Source of the DNA: Planctomycetota bacterium
GTDB taxonomy: Bacteria; Planctomycetota; UBA1135; UBA2386
Length of the DNA stretch: 40,844 nucleotides
Direction of reading: 5' to 3'
Assembly (NCBI GenBank): GCA_016872675.1
Contig: VGZG01000029.1
Span: 1 to 40,844, forward strand
Shown: positions 19,075-25,842 of the stretch, piece by piece
Layout: each line of letters opens with the position of its first letter
Position numbering within the stretch: position 1 is the stretch's first letter
The notes under the pieces: model-generated
What the model was told of the DNA's origin: nothing
The model's input: only the letters and a program-made list of their open reading frames with translations
The model's database searches: none
Made by a program: the position numbers and the translations under genes

Positions 19075-19458
19075 TCAGTAGTTCACCCAGACCTGCTGCG
19101 TGCGCGTCTCCCAGCGGTCCGGCACCCACACCCGGCGGCAACCGCCCGGGTCGACCATCGCCCAGCGCCGGCAGCCGCAGTGGTCGACCACCCAGCCGTA
19201 GGTCGGCGGCAGGCGCTCGTCGCGCCAGTAGCCGGGCACCAGGAATTGCTCGTTGACCGTCCGCCAGTGGCCGCGGTGGCGATCGTGGCAGTCGTCGAAC
19301 ACGCGGCGAACCGGCGGGCAGGGCGCACGACGCGGAGCACAGTCGGCGAAGCGGACGACGGCGCCGACGTGGCGTCCGAAACGGGCTTCGATCGCGAATT
19401 GCGCGGGGAGCGAGACGGCGGCGAGCAGCAGGGCCGCCACGACGTGCGGGAGTCTCAT
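19075..19458 (-). CDS. Small secreted Cys/His/Trp-rich protein, function unknown
   Basis: A 127-residue protein with a clear signal peptide (MRLPHVVAALLLAAVSLPAQ). The mature part has five or six Cys (FADCAPRRAPCPP, FDDCHDRH, DHCGCRR, PGGCRRVW) and aromatic pairs such as VPGYWRDE and VPDRWETR. The two related halves, each ending in an aromatic VP..(Y/R)W motif, suggest an internal duplication. I do not recognise a characterised family; it vaguely resembles YXWGXW-type surface proteins. It lies just upstream of purB on the same strand, with a sigma-54-like motif 15-30 nt before its ATG. Confidence 0.6.
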   Translation of the reverse strand: MRLPHVVAALLLAAVSLPAQFAIEARFGRHVGAVVRFADCAPRRAPCPPVRRVFDDCHDRHRGHWRTVNEQFLVPGYWRDERLPPTYGWVVDHCGCRRWAMVDPGGCRRVWVPDRWETRTQQVWVNY

Positions 19459-19472
19459 GGTGGCTGACCAAG

Positions 19473-19488
19473 CGCAACCGGCGTGCCG
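19473..19488 (-). promoter_or_regulatory. Second sigma-54-like motif, before the small secreted protein
   Basis: The minus strand reads CGGCACGCCGGTTGCG: GGCAC, five bases, TTGC, with exact GG-N10-GC spacing. The predicted start near 19462 leaves only about 4 nt before the ATG at 19458. A chance match is possible in such GC-rich DNA. Confidence 0.3.
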
Positions 19489-19575
19489 ACGTTCCTGCGC
19501 GCCGCGCGCCGGCCGTCCCGCGACGGGATCGACGCGCGCGCGTCCGTCCCGGTGGACGACTGTCTCGGTATCAGG

Positions 19576-20082
19576 TCACCACCGCCCGAAGGTCGCAGCA
19601 GCGGCAGCCGCAGCGCCGCATACGGCGAACACCGCGCCGCGCCAGCCGGGCGCGCCAAGGCCGAGGCGGGCGCGCGCGAACCAGGCGCCGAACGCGGCGC
19701 CGAACGCGTCGGTGATCAGGTCGACAGCCGACGCCGTGCGCCCCGGCACCCACGACTGATGCCACTCGTCGACAACGCCGTAGCCGACGGCGAACACGAC
19801 GACGGCCGCGTCGAGCGCCCGCGCCGGCGTCGAGGCCGGCGCCGCCAACCAAGCCGCCAGCGCGAGACCGAAGTAAGCGACGAAGTGCGCGGCGTTGCCG
19901 AGCAACACGATCACCAGATCGTGGGGCCGGTCGAGCGCCGGCTGCCGCGACGATGACCACCACAAGATCGCCATCACCGCGGCGACGCCGCCGAGCCGCA
20001 CGAACGCCGGCAGTCCGCGCCAGACGCGTAGCAAGGCGTCGACGAGGCGCAGCGGCGCGAGCATCGCCGACGGCGCGTTCAC
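19576..20082 (-). CDS. VanZ-like integral membrane protein
   Basis: A 168-residue membrane protein with about four hydrophobic segments (near 28-42, 58-80, 90-103 and 146-163). The family hallmark is the loop DEWHQSWVPGRTASAVDLI, followed by TDAFGAAFGAWF. VanZ itself gives low-level teicoplanin resistance by an unknown mechanism; most homologues are unstudied. The ATG at 20082 overlaps the stop of the ATPase gene (ATGA). As the last gene of the run from 23833 it is probably co-transcribed with the genes before it. Confidence 0.82.
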   Translation of the reverse strand: MNAPSAMLAPLRLVDALLRVWRGLPAFVRLGGVAAVMAILWWSSSRQPALDRPHDLVIVLLGNAAHFVAYFGLALAAWLAAPASTPARALDAAVVVFAVGYGVVDEWHQSWVPGRTASAVDLITDAFGAAFGAWFARARLGLGAPGWRGAVFAVCGAAAAAAATFGRW

Positions 20083-20507
20083 GGCGCGCCGATGTAGCCG
20101 ACGAGCCGCAGGCCGCCAGACGGCTCGAGGTCGGCGCGAAGCTCCTGCAGATAGACCGTCAGCAGGAAGAGGCCACGACCGCGCTCGCTCTCCAGCGCGG
20201 GCAGGTCGCGACTGACTGCGGCGAGCGCGTCGGCGAGCTGGCCGACCAGCTCGATCGGCATCTCCGGATCGAAAAACTCGACACGCAGGCGCGCGCCATC
20301 GACGGCAACCTGCAAGGCGAGGAGCTTGCCGCTGCGGCGATAGCTGGTGCCGTGCTCGATGGCGTTGTTGACGATCTCGTCAGCGACGAGCGCCAACTGG
20401 TCGCTCGCCTCCGCCGTGGCGCCGAGTTCGGCGGCGAGCCCGCGCACTTCAGCGCGCAGCTTGCGCACGATGGTCGGCGACGCCGGAAACTCGAGGCGTT
20501 TGCCCAT
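20079..20507 (-). CDS. RsbW-like serine/threonine kinase-type ATPase (HATPase_c_2)
   Basis: A 142-residue stand-alone GHKL ATPase domain. The N box is LVADEIVNNAIEHG and the G region is ESERGRGLFLLTVYLQEL. No histidine phosphoacceptor or sensor domain is present, so an anti-sigma factor or switch-protein kinase is likely. The ATG at 20507 shares one base with the nadC stop (TGATG), and its own stop overlaps the VanZ start, so translation is coupled on both sides. No STAS-domain antagonist or sigma factor gene is in the window, so its partner must be elsewhere. Confidence 0.8.
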   Translation of the reverse strand: MGKRLEFPASPTIVRKLRAEVRGLAAELGATAEASDQLALVADEIVNNAIEHGTSYRRSGKLLALQVAVDGARLRVEFFDPEMPIELVGQLADALAAVSRDLPALESERGRGLFLLTVYLQELRADLEPSGGLRLVGYIGAP

Positions 20508-21394
20508 CAGGCCACGCCCTCGACGAGCAGCGACAGGTCGACGGCCGGGGCCGAATGGGTCAACGCGCCGATGGAGATGCGATCGACGCCGGACTCGGCG
20601 AAGGCGCGCACCGAAGCCAACGTGACGCCGCCGGACGCCTCGGTGAGGACGATGCGGCCGGCGGCGGCGGCCTCGGCGCGCACCGCCGCGACCGCTTCGC
20701 GCAATGGCAAACCCGGCGCGAAGTTGTCGAGCAGCACCACGGCGGCGCCGCCACGCACGGCCGCGCGGGCCTCGGCGACGTCGCGAGCCTCGGCCACGAC
20801 CGGGGCGGCCTGCTCGCGGACGCATCGGCGCACGACGTCCTCGTACGTCGCGGGCCGGGCGAAGCCGAAGTGGTTCTCCTTCAGCAGCACCTGGTCGTAG
20901 AGGCCAATGCGGTGGTTCCGACCGCCGCCCGCAGCGACGGCCGCCTTCTCCAACAAGCGCAGACCCGGGGTCGTCTTGCGGGTGTCGAGGATGTGTGCGC
21001 CGGTGCCGGCAACGGCGTCGACGTAGGCGCGAGTGACCGTGGCGATGCCCGACAACCGCTGCAGGAAGTTGAGCGCCGTGCGCTCAGCGACGAGCAGACA
21101 GCGCATGTCCGACTCGACTTCGAGGACCAGGTCGCCCCGGACGAACGACTCGCCATCGCGGCGGTGGACGACGACGCGCGCCGTCGGATCGAGCAGCAGG
21201 AAGGTCGCCGCAGCGCAAGCCGTCCCGGCCAGCGTCCCCTTCGACTTGGCGACGACCCGCGCGCGACCGCGCTGGCCGGCACGCACCGACAGCCGGCTGG
21301 TGACGTCGTGCCCGACGTCGAGCGCCGGCGAACCGAGATCCTCGGCCAGGGCCCGGCGCACGGCATCGCGCACATCGTCGGGTCCGGGGTCCAT
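20507..21394 (-). CDS. nadC: Nicotinate-nucleotide pyrophosphorylase (quinolinate phosphoribosyltransferase)
   Basis: A 295-residue protein of normal NadC length. Signature blocks are ERTALNFLQRLSGIAT, ILDTRKTTPGLRLLEK, VAAGGGRNHRIGLYDQVL with LLKENH, and AVVLLDNFAPG plus ASGGVTLASVRAFAESGVD. It converts quinolinate and PRPP to nicotinate mononucleotide in NAD synthesis. The ATG at 21394 has a TACGCT hexamer 11 nt upstream, so a very short leader is possible. It follows the helix-hairpin-helix gene's region in the same direction, with a 54-bp gap, and is translationally coupled to the downstream ATPase. No other nad gene is nearby. Confidence 0.95.
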   Translation of the reverse strand: MDPGPDDVRDAVRRALAEDLGSPALDVGHDVTSRLSVRAGQRGRARVVAKSKGTLAGTACAAATFLLLDPTARVVVHRRDGESFVRGDLVLEVESDMRCLLVAERTALNFLQRLSGIATVTRAYVDAVAGTGAHILDTRKTTPGLRLLEKAAVAAGGGRNHRIGLYDQVLLKENHFGFARPATYEDVVRRCVREQAAPVVAEARDVAEARAAVRGGAAVVLLDNFAPGLPLREAVAAVRAEAAAAGRIVLTEASGGVTLASVRAFAESGVDRISIGALTHSAPAVDLSLLVEGVA

Positions 21395-21405
21395 GAGCAG
21401 GCGGG

Positions 21406-21411
21406 AGCGTA
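21406..21411 (-). promoter_or_regulatory. Candidate -10 (TACGCT) for nadC
   Basis: TACGCT fits TANNNT and lies 11 nt before the ATG at 21394, giving a leader of about 4-5 nt. No Shine-Dalgarno sequence is present. Confidence 0.35.
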
Positions 21412-21448
21412 CCCGATAGGCATGGGCGTGGCACCGCGCCGTCGGCGG

Positions 21449-21787
21449 TCAACGGCGACCGGCGGACGGCCGCACGAAGTCGAGCCACGGCGCGAAGCTC
21501 GCCGCGAAGGCGGCGCCGACGCCGTCGACGCGCTCGAGATCGGACGCGTCGCGGAACGGCCCGCCGCGGATGCGGGCGACGACGATCGCCTCCGCGCGCG
21601 CGCGGCCGCAGCCGGGCAACGCCGTCCACTGTGCGACGGTCGCTGCGTTGGCGTCGAGTCGGCACGGCTCGACGCGGCACGTCGCCGGCCGCGCGCGGGC
21701 GAGCGCGCCATCGGCGACCGTACGCACCAGCAAGACGAGCGTCGCCATCGCCCAGGCCTGCAACAGCGGCCCGGGCTGGCGCCTCAC
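21449..21787 (-). CDS. Short ComEA-like helix-hairpin-helix protein with N-terminal anchor
   Basis: A 112-residue protein. The N-terminus has a hydrophobic segment (about 10-30, LLQAWAMATLVLLVRTVADG) that could anchor it in the membrane. The C-terminal half is a tandem helix-hairpin-helix: LDANAATVAQWTALPGCG, RARAEAIVVARI and DLERVDGVGAAFAASFAP, as in the DNA-binding domain of ComEA. The GTG at 21787 overlaps the stop of the MinD-like gene (GTGA); the ATG at 21748 is an alternative that would shorten the anchor. A role in DNA uptake is suggested by the family but not by neighbours, as no comEC or pilus genes are present. Confidence 0.7.
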   Translation of the reverse strand: MRRQPGPLLQAWAMATLVLLVRTVADGALARARPATCRVEPCRLDANAATVAQWTALPGCGRARAEAIVVARIRGGPFRDASDLERVDGVGAAFAASFAPWLDFVRPSAGRR

Positions 21788-22683
21788 CAGCGCAGGATCT
21801 GCGCCTGCATGCGCGCTTCGATCCCCTGATCGGGGACGAGGCGCGTCCGCTCCAACCGCAGGTCGAGCCGGTCCGCCAACGTCTGCACCGCATTCGCCGT
21901 CGCGCATCCTGCCGCACCCTTGACCAGAGGGGGCTGCCCGAGGCGGCGATGCGCCGCCACGGGGTCCTCCGGCACCTCGCCGAGGTAATGCACTTCGCGG
22001 CGCGCGAAACGGCGCGCGACGTCGGCGAATCGTTCGTGGGTGGCGCGACCGAGGCCGTCCTCGGGCACGCGATTGACGGCCAGGTGCAGCGTCGCCGAAG
22101 CGCCCTGCTTGGCCAGGCACTTCACCAGCGCGTAGGCGTCGGTCACCGACGCGATTTCGGGATTGGCGACCAGCACGACGTGCTGAGCCGCGAGCAGGGG
22201 AACCAAGGACTGCGGCGCAAGGCCGGCGCCGCAGTCGAGCATGACGACGTCGTAGCGCTCGCCCAGCACGTGCAGCGCCCGCGCCAGGGTCGCCATGTGC
22301 CGGGCGTCGAGATCGGCGAGGCTGACCACGCCGGAACCGCCGGGCACCAGCGCCGGGCCGTGCGGCGTCACCAACAATGCCTCGTCGACGGCGAGCCCGC
22401 CTTCGAGCACGTGCGCGAGCGTGCACTGCGGGTTGACGCCGAAGAGCAGGTGCGCGTTGGCAAGGCCGAAGTCGCAGTCGACAACCGCGACCCGCCGGCC
22501 GCGTTCGTGCAGCGCGATCGCCGCGTTGACCGTCAGGAAGGTCTTGCCGGTGCCGCCCTTGCCGCTGGCGAAGGCGACGAAGGCCGCCTCGCGCGCCGCT
22601 TCGCGGACGAACGGCCCGTCGCGCAGTAAGAGGTGCCGCGCGAACGCGCGTTGGTCAGCGTCTCCGCGATGGACTCGTTCCAA
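21784..22683 (-). CDS. MinD/ParA-family ATPase, FlhG-like
   Basis: A 299-residue P-loop ATPase. The deviant Walker A is SGKGGTGKT (40-48) with the signature first Lys42; further motifs are VAVVDCDFGLANAH and VVMLDCGAGLAPQSL. The short N-terminus contains DQRAFARHL, reminiscent of the DQAxxLR activation helix of FlhG. It likely dimerises with ATP at the membrane to position or count a structure. No flagellar genes are in the window. The start is TTG at 22683, supported by GGGAG 8 nt upstream and the lack of any in-frame ATG or GTG before the P-loop. It lies 40 bp after the unknown gene 22724-23833 and is coupled to the helix-hairpin-helix gene. Confidence 0.82.
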   Translation of the reverse strand: MERVHRGDADQRAFARHLLLRDGPFVREAAREAAFVAFASGKGGTGKTFLTVNAAIALHERGRRVAVVDCDFGLANAHLLFGVNPQCTLAHVLEGGLAVDEALLVTPHGPALVPGGSGVVSLADLDARHMATLARALHVLGERYDVVMLDCGAGLAPQSLVPLLAAQHVVLVANPEIASVTDAYALVKCLAKQGASATLHLAVNRVPEDGLGRATHERFADVARRFARREVHYLGEVPEDPVAAHRRLGQPPLVKGAAGCATANAVQTLADRLDLRLERTRLVPDQGIEARMQAQILRW

Positions 22684-22723
22684 TACCGTCGCTCCCGGGC
22701 CGCGCGGCTTGTCGCCGTCGTTT

Positions 22724-23833
22724 CTACTCCGACCTGGCGCTGCGTCCGGCGTCCGTCGCCGCGACGATCCGCTTCAGGTCGCCTGCCAAGGCCGCGTACT
22801 CGGATTCGCCGCCGGCCGACGAGGCCAGCCCACCGAGCGCAGAGTGCTCTTCGGGCGACAGGCGCGCCGCAGCAGCAGCGGCCCGCAGGCCCTCCGCGCT
22901 CGCGCGCGGCGGCTTGCCGAGCCCTCTGGCTGCGTGGCGAGACGCAGTCGAATTCGATTCGTGGTCGCGCGATGGCGCAGTTGCGGCGCGCTTCCGGATG
23001 ACGATCCCTGCGAGCTGCGAGTAGCTGCGCAGCACGCGATTCGAGAACGCGCCGACGTCGGCGGGCGCGGCGAGAGTGCACGACGAGCCGTCGGAGAGGA
23101 CGCCGTGCAGCGCGCCGCCGCTCTCGCGGACCTCGGCGAGGTGCTGACCGTTCCAGGAGATGCGCCGACGCTCGGAGTCGTCGTCGATTTGGATGCCCTG
23201 GTCGATGCGCAGGCACAGTTCCTTCAAATTGGCCCACAACGCCTGCACCTGGGCAGGGCTCAGCGCGGCGACGCGCGCCGGCTCGGCCGCAGCCGCGACC
23301 TCTAGCGCAGGCTGCGCGCCAGCCGGGGAGACGGCCACCGGGGCAGCGACCGACTCGAGGGCCGGCGTGGCGCGGCGCGCATCAGCGAGCCAGCGCACCG
23401 CGAAGCGCTCGCTGCCGGCGACGCGGAACGGCTCCAGCACGCAGATCTGCAGGCGGGCCGAAGCGTGGCGCAGCAGCGGCTCGCACACGCCGGCCATGCC
23501 GGCCACGGCGATGACGAGCACCCGGCCGGCGACGCCGCGACCGAGGCCCGCCTCCGGGATGGCGTCCGCGAGCACATCGCCAACGCGAGCGAGAAATGAC
23601 ACGGCGTCCAGGGCGCGCGGCACCAGCAGCGGATCGTCGGGACGCGCGAGGACGACCAGCACCGGGGCGCCCGCGACGTCGCGAGCCAAGCCCTCGATGC
23701 CGCCCAACTTGCCGTCGGCGCAGTCGAAATCCTCGAACACCAGCGCCATGCCGCGCTCGATCGCTTCCAGGCGCTCGGACACGAGCGCCCACAAGGCGTC
23801 CCTGGACTGAGGCAAGACCGGACCGCGCATCAT
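22724..23833 (-). CDS. Unknown protein with possible degenerate NucS/DUF91-like nuclease-fold domain
   Basis: A 369-residue protein I cannot assign firmly. Residues 1-155 resemble the PD-(D/E)XK fold of NucS/DUF91-like nucleases: GKLGGIEGLARDVAGAPVLV corresponds to the typical iDllardkdGnlvviELK stretch, and GRVLVIAVAG and RLQICVLEPFRV look like later core strands. The catalytic E-x-K is replaced by V-L-A and the Asp by Glu, so nuclease activity is unlikely. After an Ala/Pro linker, residues 200-300 form a second domain (QVQALWANLKELCLRIDQG, RRRISWNGQHLAEVRES). The tail is Ala/Arg-rich. The ATG at 23833 has AGGGGG upstream. It heads the run containing the MinD-like ATPase. Confidence 0.5.
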   Translation of the reverse strand: MMRGPVLPQSRDALWALVSERLEAIERGMALVFEDFDCADGKLGGIEGLARDVAGAPVLVVLARPDDPLLVPRALDAVSFLARVGDVLADAIPEAGLGRGVAGRVLVIAVAGMAGVCEPLLRHASARLQICVLEPFRVAGSERFAVRWLADARRATPALESVAAPVAVSPAGAQPALEVAAAAEPARVAALSPAQVQALWANLKELCLRIDQGIQIDDDSERRRISWNGQHLAEVRESGGALHGVLSDGSSCTLAAPADVGAFSNRVLRSYSQLAGIVIRKRAATAPSRDHESNSTASRHAARGLGKPPRASAEGLRAAAAAARLSPEEHSALGGLASSAGGESEYAALAGDLKRIVAATDAGRSARSE

Positions 23834-24024
23834 GCAAACGCCCCCTGCATTGGAAGACACTGCAATGGAAGACTCAGCGCCCGAGGCCACCGCCGCCGCG
23901 GCGACCGCTAACCGCTCCACAGACCGTGCGAGGCGGCTGGTGACCCGGCCGCCAAGACGCGACGAATCGGACCTCACTGTGGAAAGAATTTCAATACGTC
24001 TCTCGGCTGAGCACTCGCCGCGTC
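23834..24024. other. 191-bp intergenic gap with A+T-rich patch
   Basis: Between ruvC and the unknown gene at 22724-23833. It contains the 15-bp tandem repeat at 23845-23874 and an A+T-rich stretch near 23980-24001 (minus strand TATTGAAATTCTTTCC), a likely promoter zone. TTGAAA is a possible -35 but no good -10 is visible 17 nt on. Confidence 0.35.
23845..23874. repeat. 15-bp tandem direct repeat just before a start codon
   Basis: CTGCATTGGAAGACA (23845-23859) is followed at once by CTGCAATGGAAGACT (23860-23874), two mismatches in 15. It ends 12 bp from the ATG of the gene read on the minus strand, so it lies in that gene's leader or promoter. Confidence 0.7.
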
Positions 24025-24621
24025 TCACTCCTCGAGCGCGAGCAGCGGCGAGCGACGGACTTCGTAGCGTGTCCACGCCACGGCGATGGCGTCGGTCGCG
24101 TCGGCCGGCAAGCCATCGACGAGCACGGCTGCCGCCGGCCGCACGAACTGCCGCATCATCGCCGCGACGGTCGATTTGTCGGCGGCGCCGTTGCCAGTCA
24201 CGCAGCGCTTGATGCGCGCCGGCGCAAACTGATGCACGTCGAGCCCCAGGCCCGTCGCCTCGGCGAGCACGACGCCGCGCGCTTCGCCGATGCGCAGCGC
24301 CGCCTGCACGCTCTTGCCGTGGAAGGCCTCCTCGAGCGCGAGTTCGGTCGGCTGTAGCTCGCGCGCCAACGCGCGGAATTGGACGGCGAGCGCGTGCAAC
24401 CGCGCGCCGATCGCGTCGTCGCGCCCGCCCAGGCGCAACACGCCCGCTGCGACGAGGCGGGCGTCGTGGCTGCCGCCGCCGGCGCGCACGACGTTGCTGG
24501 CGCGCAGCGCGATCGGCACGGCAACGCCGCTGGGGCGTCCGGCCGCCGGCGCCACCTCGAGGCAGGCATAGCCCACGACCCGTGTGCCGGGGTCGATGCC
24601 CAGAATCCGTACGACCGCCAC
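24025..24621 (-). CDS. ruvC: Crossover junction endodeoxyribonuclease RuvC
   Basis: A 198-residue Holliday-junction resolvase. The RNase H-like catalytic acids are Asp10 (ILGIDPGTRVVGYA), Glu in ELALEEAFHGKSVQAAL, and the Asp pair in LPADATDAIAVAWT. LGQARG-like IGEARGVVLAEA and NGAADKSTVAAMM are also conserved. It is about 25 residues longer than typical RuvC; the extra segment sits between the first two strands (about residues 24-50, rich in Ala, Gly and Arg). RuvA and RuvB genes are not in the window. The GTG at 24621 is used because it is the only start that retains the first strand; a TACACT -10 lies 7 nt upstream, predicting a leaderless mRNA. Confidence 0.92.
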   Translation of the reverse strand: MAVVRILGIDPGTRVVGYACLEVAPAAGRPSGVAVPIALRASNVVRAGGGSHDARLVAAGVLRLGGRDDAIGARLHALAVQFRALARELQPTELALEEAFHGKSVQAALRIGEARGVVLAEATGLGLDVHQFAPARIKRCVTGNGAADKSTVAAMMRQFVRPAAAVLVDGLPADATDAIAVAWTRYEVRRSPLLALEE

Positions 24622-24628
24622 GCGGCGG

Positions 24629-24638
24629 AGTGTACGGT
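24629..24638. promoter_or_regulatory. Overlapping back-to-back -10 elements of ruvC and ispD
   Basis: AGTGTACGGT holds TACGGT on the plus strand (24633-24638, 8 nt before the ispD GTG) and TACACT on the minus strand (24629-24634, 7 nt before the ruvC GTG). The two hexamers share the central TA. Both genes would be leaderless and the two promoters could not be occupied together. Confidence 0.55.
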
Positions 24639-24646
24639 CTGTCGCC

Positions 24647-25360
24647 GTGAAGGTCGCCATGTTGCTGCTCGCCGCCGGCCGCGGCACGCGCTTCGGCGGG
24701 CCCGTGCCGAAGGCGTGGCTGCCGCTTGGCGGCCGCACGCTGCTGGCGCGCAGCGCCGAACGCCTTGTCCAGGCCCTGCCGGACGGCGCGGCGGCGGAAG
24801 CGCTGGCGTTGGTGCACACCGACGACCGACCGACCTACGTCGCGCAACACCGCGCCGACGTCGAACGCGCGCTCGGCGGCCGCTGCCCGCTGCGCTTCGT
24901 CGACGGCGGCGCGACGCGCCAGGAGTCGCTGCAGAACGGCCTCGCCGCCTGCAGCCCGGACGTCGACCTCGTGCTAGTGCACGACGCCGCCCGCGCGCTG
25001 CTGCCGATCGGGTCGACGCGCGCGTGCATCGCCGCCGCCGCCGCGCACGGCGCGGCTCTGCTCGCGCTGCCGGCGCCGGACACGCTCAAGAAGGTCTCGG
25101 CCGCCGGGCTCGTCGAAGCCACGGTCGACCGCGCCGGCGTCTGGCTGGCGCAGACGCCACAGGTGATCCGGCGCGATCTGCTGCTGCGCGCAATGGCGCA
25201 CGCCGCACGGACCGGATTCGTCGGCACCGACGACGTCTCGCTGGTGGAGCGACTCGGCGAACCCGTCGCGGTCGTCCGCGGGTCGCCCACCAACCTGAAG
25301 ATCACCGCGCCGGCCGACCTGCCGCTGGCCGAAGCGATACTCGCCGCCAACCTCGCATGA
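24647..25360 (+). CDS. ispD: 2-C-methyl-D-erythritol 4-phosphate cytidylyltransferase
   Basis: A 237-residue nucleotidyltransferase. The CTP-binding start is MLLLAAGRGTRFGGPVPKAW, followed by FVDGGATRQESLQNGL, LVLVHDAARALL and the terminal VVRGSPTNLKITAPADLPLAEAI. It makes CDP-methylerythritol in the MEP isoprenoid pathway. The GTG at 24647 (VKVAMLLL) is preferred; the ATG at 24659 is an alternative. It overlaps ispF by four bases (ATGA), a common arrangement, and lies 25 bp from the divergent ruvC start. Confidence 0.95.
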   Translation: MKVAMLLLAAGRGTRFGGPVPKAWLPLGGRTLLARSAERLVQALPDGAAAEALALVHTDDRPTYVAQHRADVERALGGRCPLRFVDGGATRQESLQNGLAACSPDVDLVLVHDAARALLPIGSTRACIAAAAAHGAALLALPAPDTLKKVSAAGLVEATVDRAGVWLAQTPQVIRRDLLLRAMAHAARTGFVGTDDVSLVERLGEPVAVVRGSPTNLKITAPADLPLAEAILAANLA

Positions 25361-25842
25361 ACAACCTCCCCCGCATCGGCCTCGGCATCGACGTGCATCG
25401 ACTCGCGCCGGGCCGCGCCTGCACGCTCGGCGGCGTGCCGTTCCCGTGCGACGTCGGGCCCGTCGGCCACAGCGACGGCGACGCGCTGCTGCACGCCGCC
25501 TGCGACGCCGTGCTCGGCGCCGCAGGCCTCGACGACCTCGGCACGCTGTTCTCTGACCGCGATCCGCAGAACGCGGGCCGCGCGTCAGCCGAGTTCTGCC
25601 ACGAGATCATGCGTCGCGTGCGCGAACGCGGGCTGCGCGTGCTTGGCCTCGACTGCGTCGTCGAGACCGAGGCGCCAAAGCTCAAGCCGCTGCGCGCGGC
25701 GGTGCGCGCCAGCCTCGCGGCGCTGTTCGCAGTCGACCTCGACCGCGTCAATGTGAAGGGCAAGACCGGCGAGAAGGTCGACGCGATCGGTCGCGGCGAG
25801 GCGATGCGCGCGACCGTCGTCGCGCTGCTAGGCGCCGTCTGA
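25357..25842 (+). CDS. ispF: 2-C-methyl-D-erythritol 2,4-cyclodiphosphate synthase
   Basis: A 161-residue protein of standard IspF length. Zinc ligands are in GIDVHRL (Asp and His) and the later HAACDAVLGAAGLDDLG. Other blocks are VGHSDGDALLHAA, LGTLFSDRDPQNAG, VVETEAPKLKP and VNVKGKTGEKVDAIGRGEA. It cyclises CDP-methylerythritol 2-phosphate, two steps after IspD. Its ATG overlaps the ispD stop. Its last 15 bases overlap the 3' end of the convergent ABC exporter gene. Confidence 0.96.
   Translation: MNNLPRIGLGIDVHRLAPGRACTLGGVPFPCDVGPVGHSDGDALLHAACDAVLGAAGLDDLGTLFSDRDPQNAGRASAEFCHEIMRRVRERGLRVLGLDCVVETEAPKLKPLRAAVRASLAALFAVDLDRVNVKGKTGEKVDAIGRGEAMRATVVALLGAV

Noticed and set aside
21784-22683. 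Flagellar placement role for the FlhG-like ATPase
   Set aside because: No flagellar, FlhF or chemotaxis gene in the window; the name is kept only as a sequence likeness.
23984-23999. DnaA-box-like TTTCCACA in an A+T-rich patch
   Set aside because: Only a single imperfect match, no cluster, no dnaA or dnaN nearby; not an origin.
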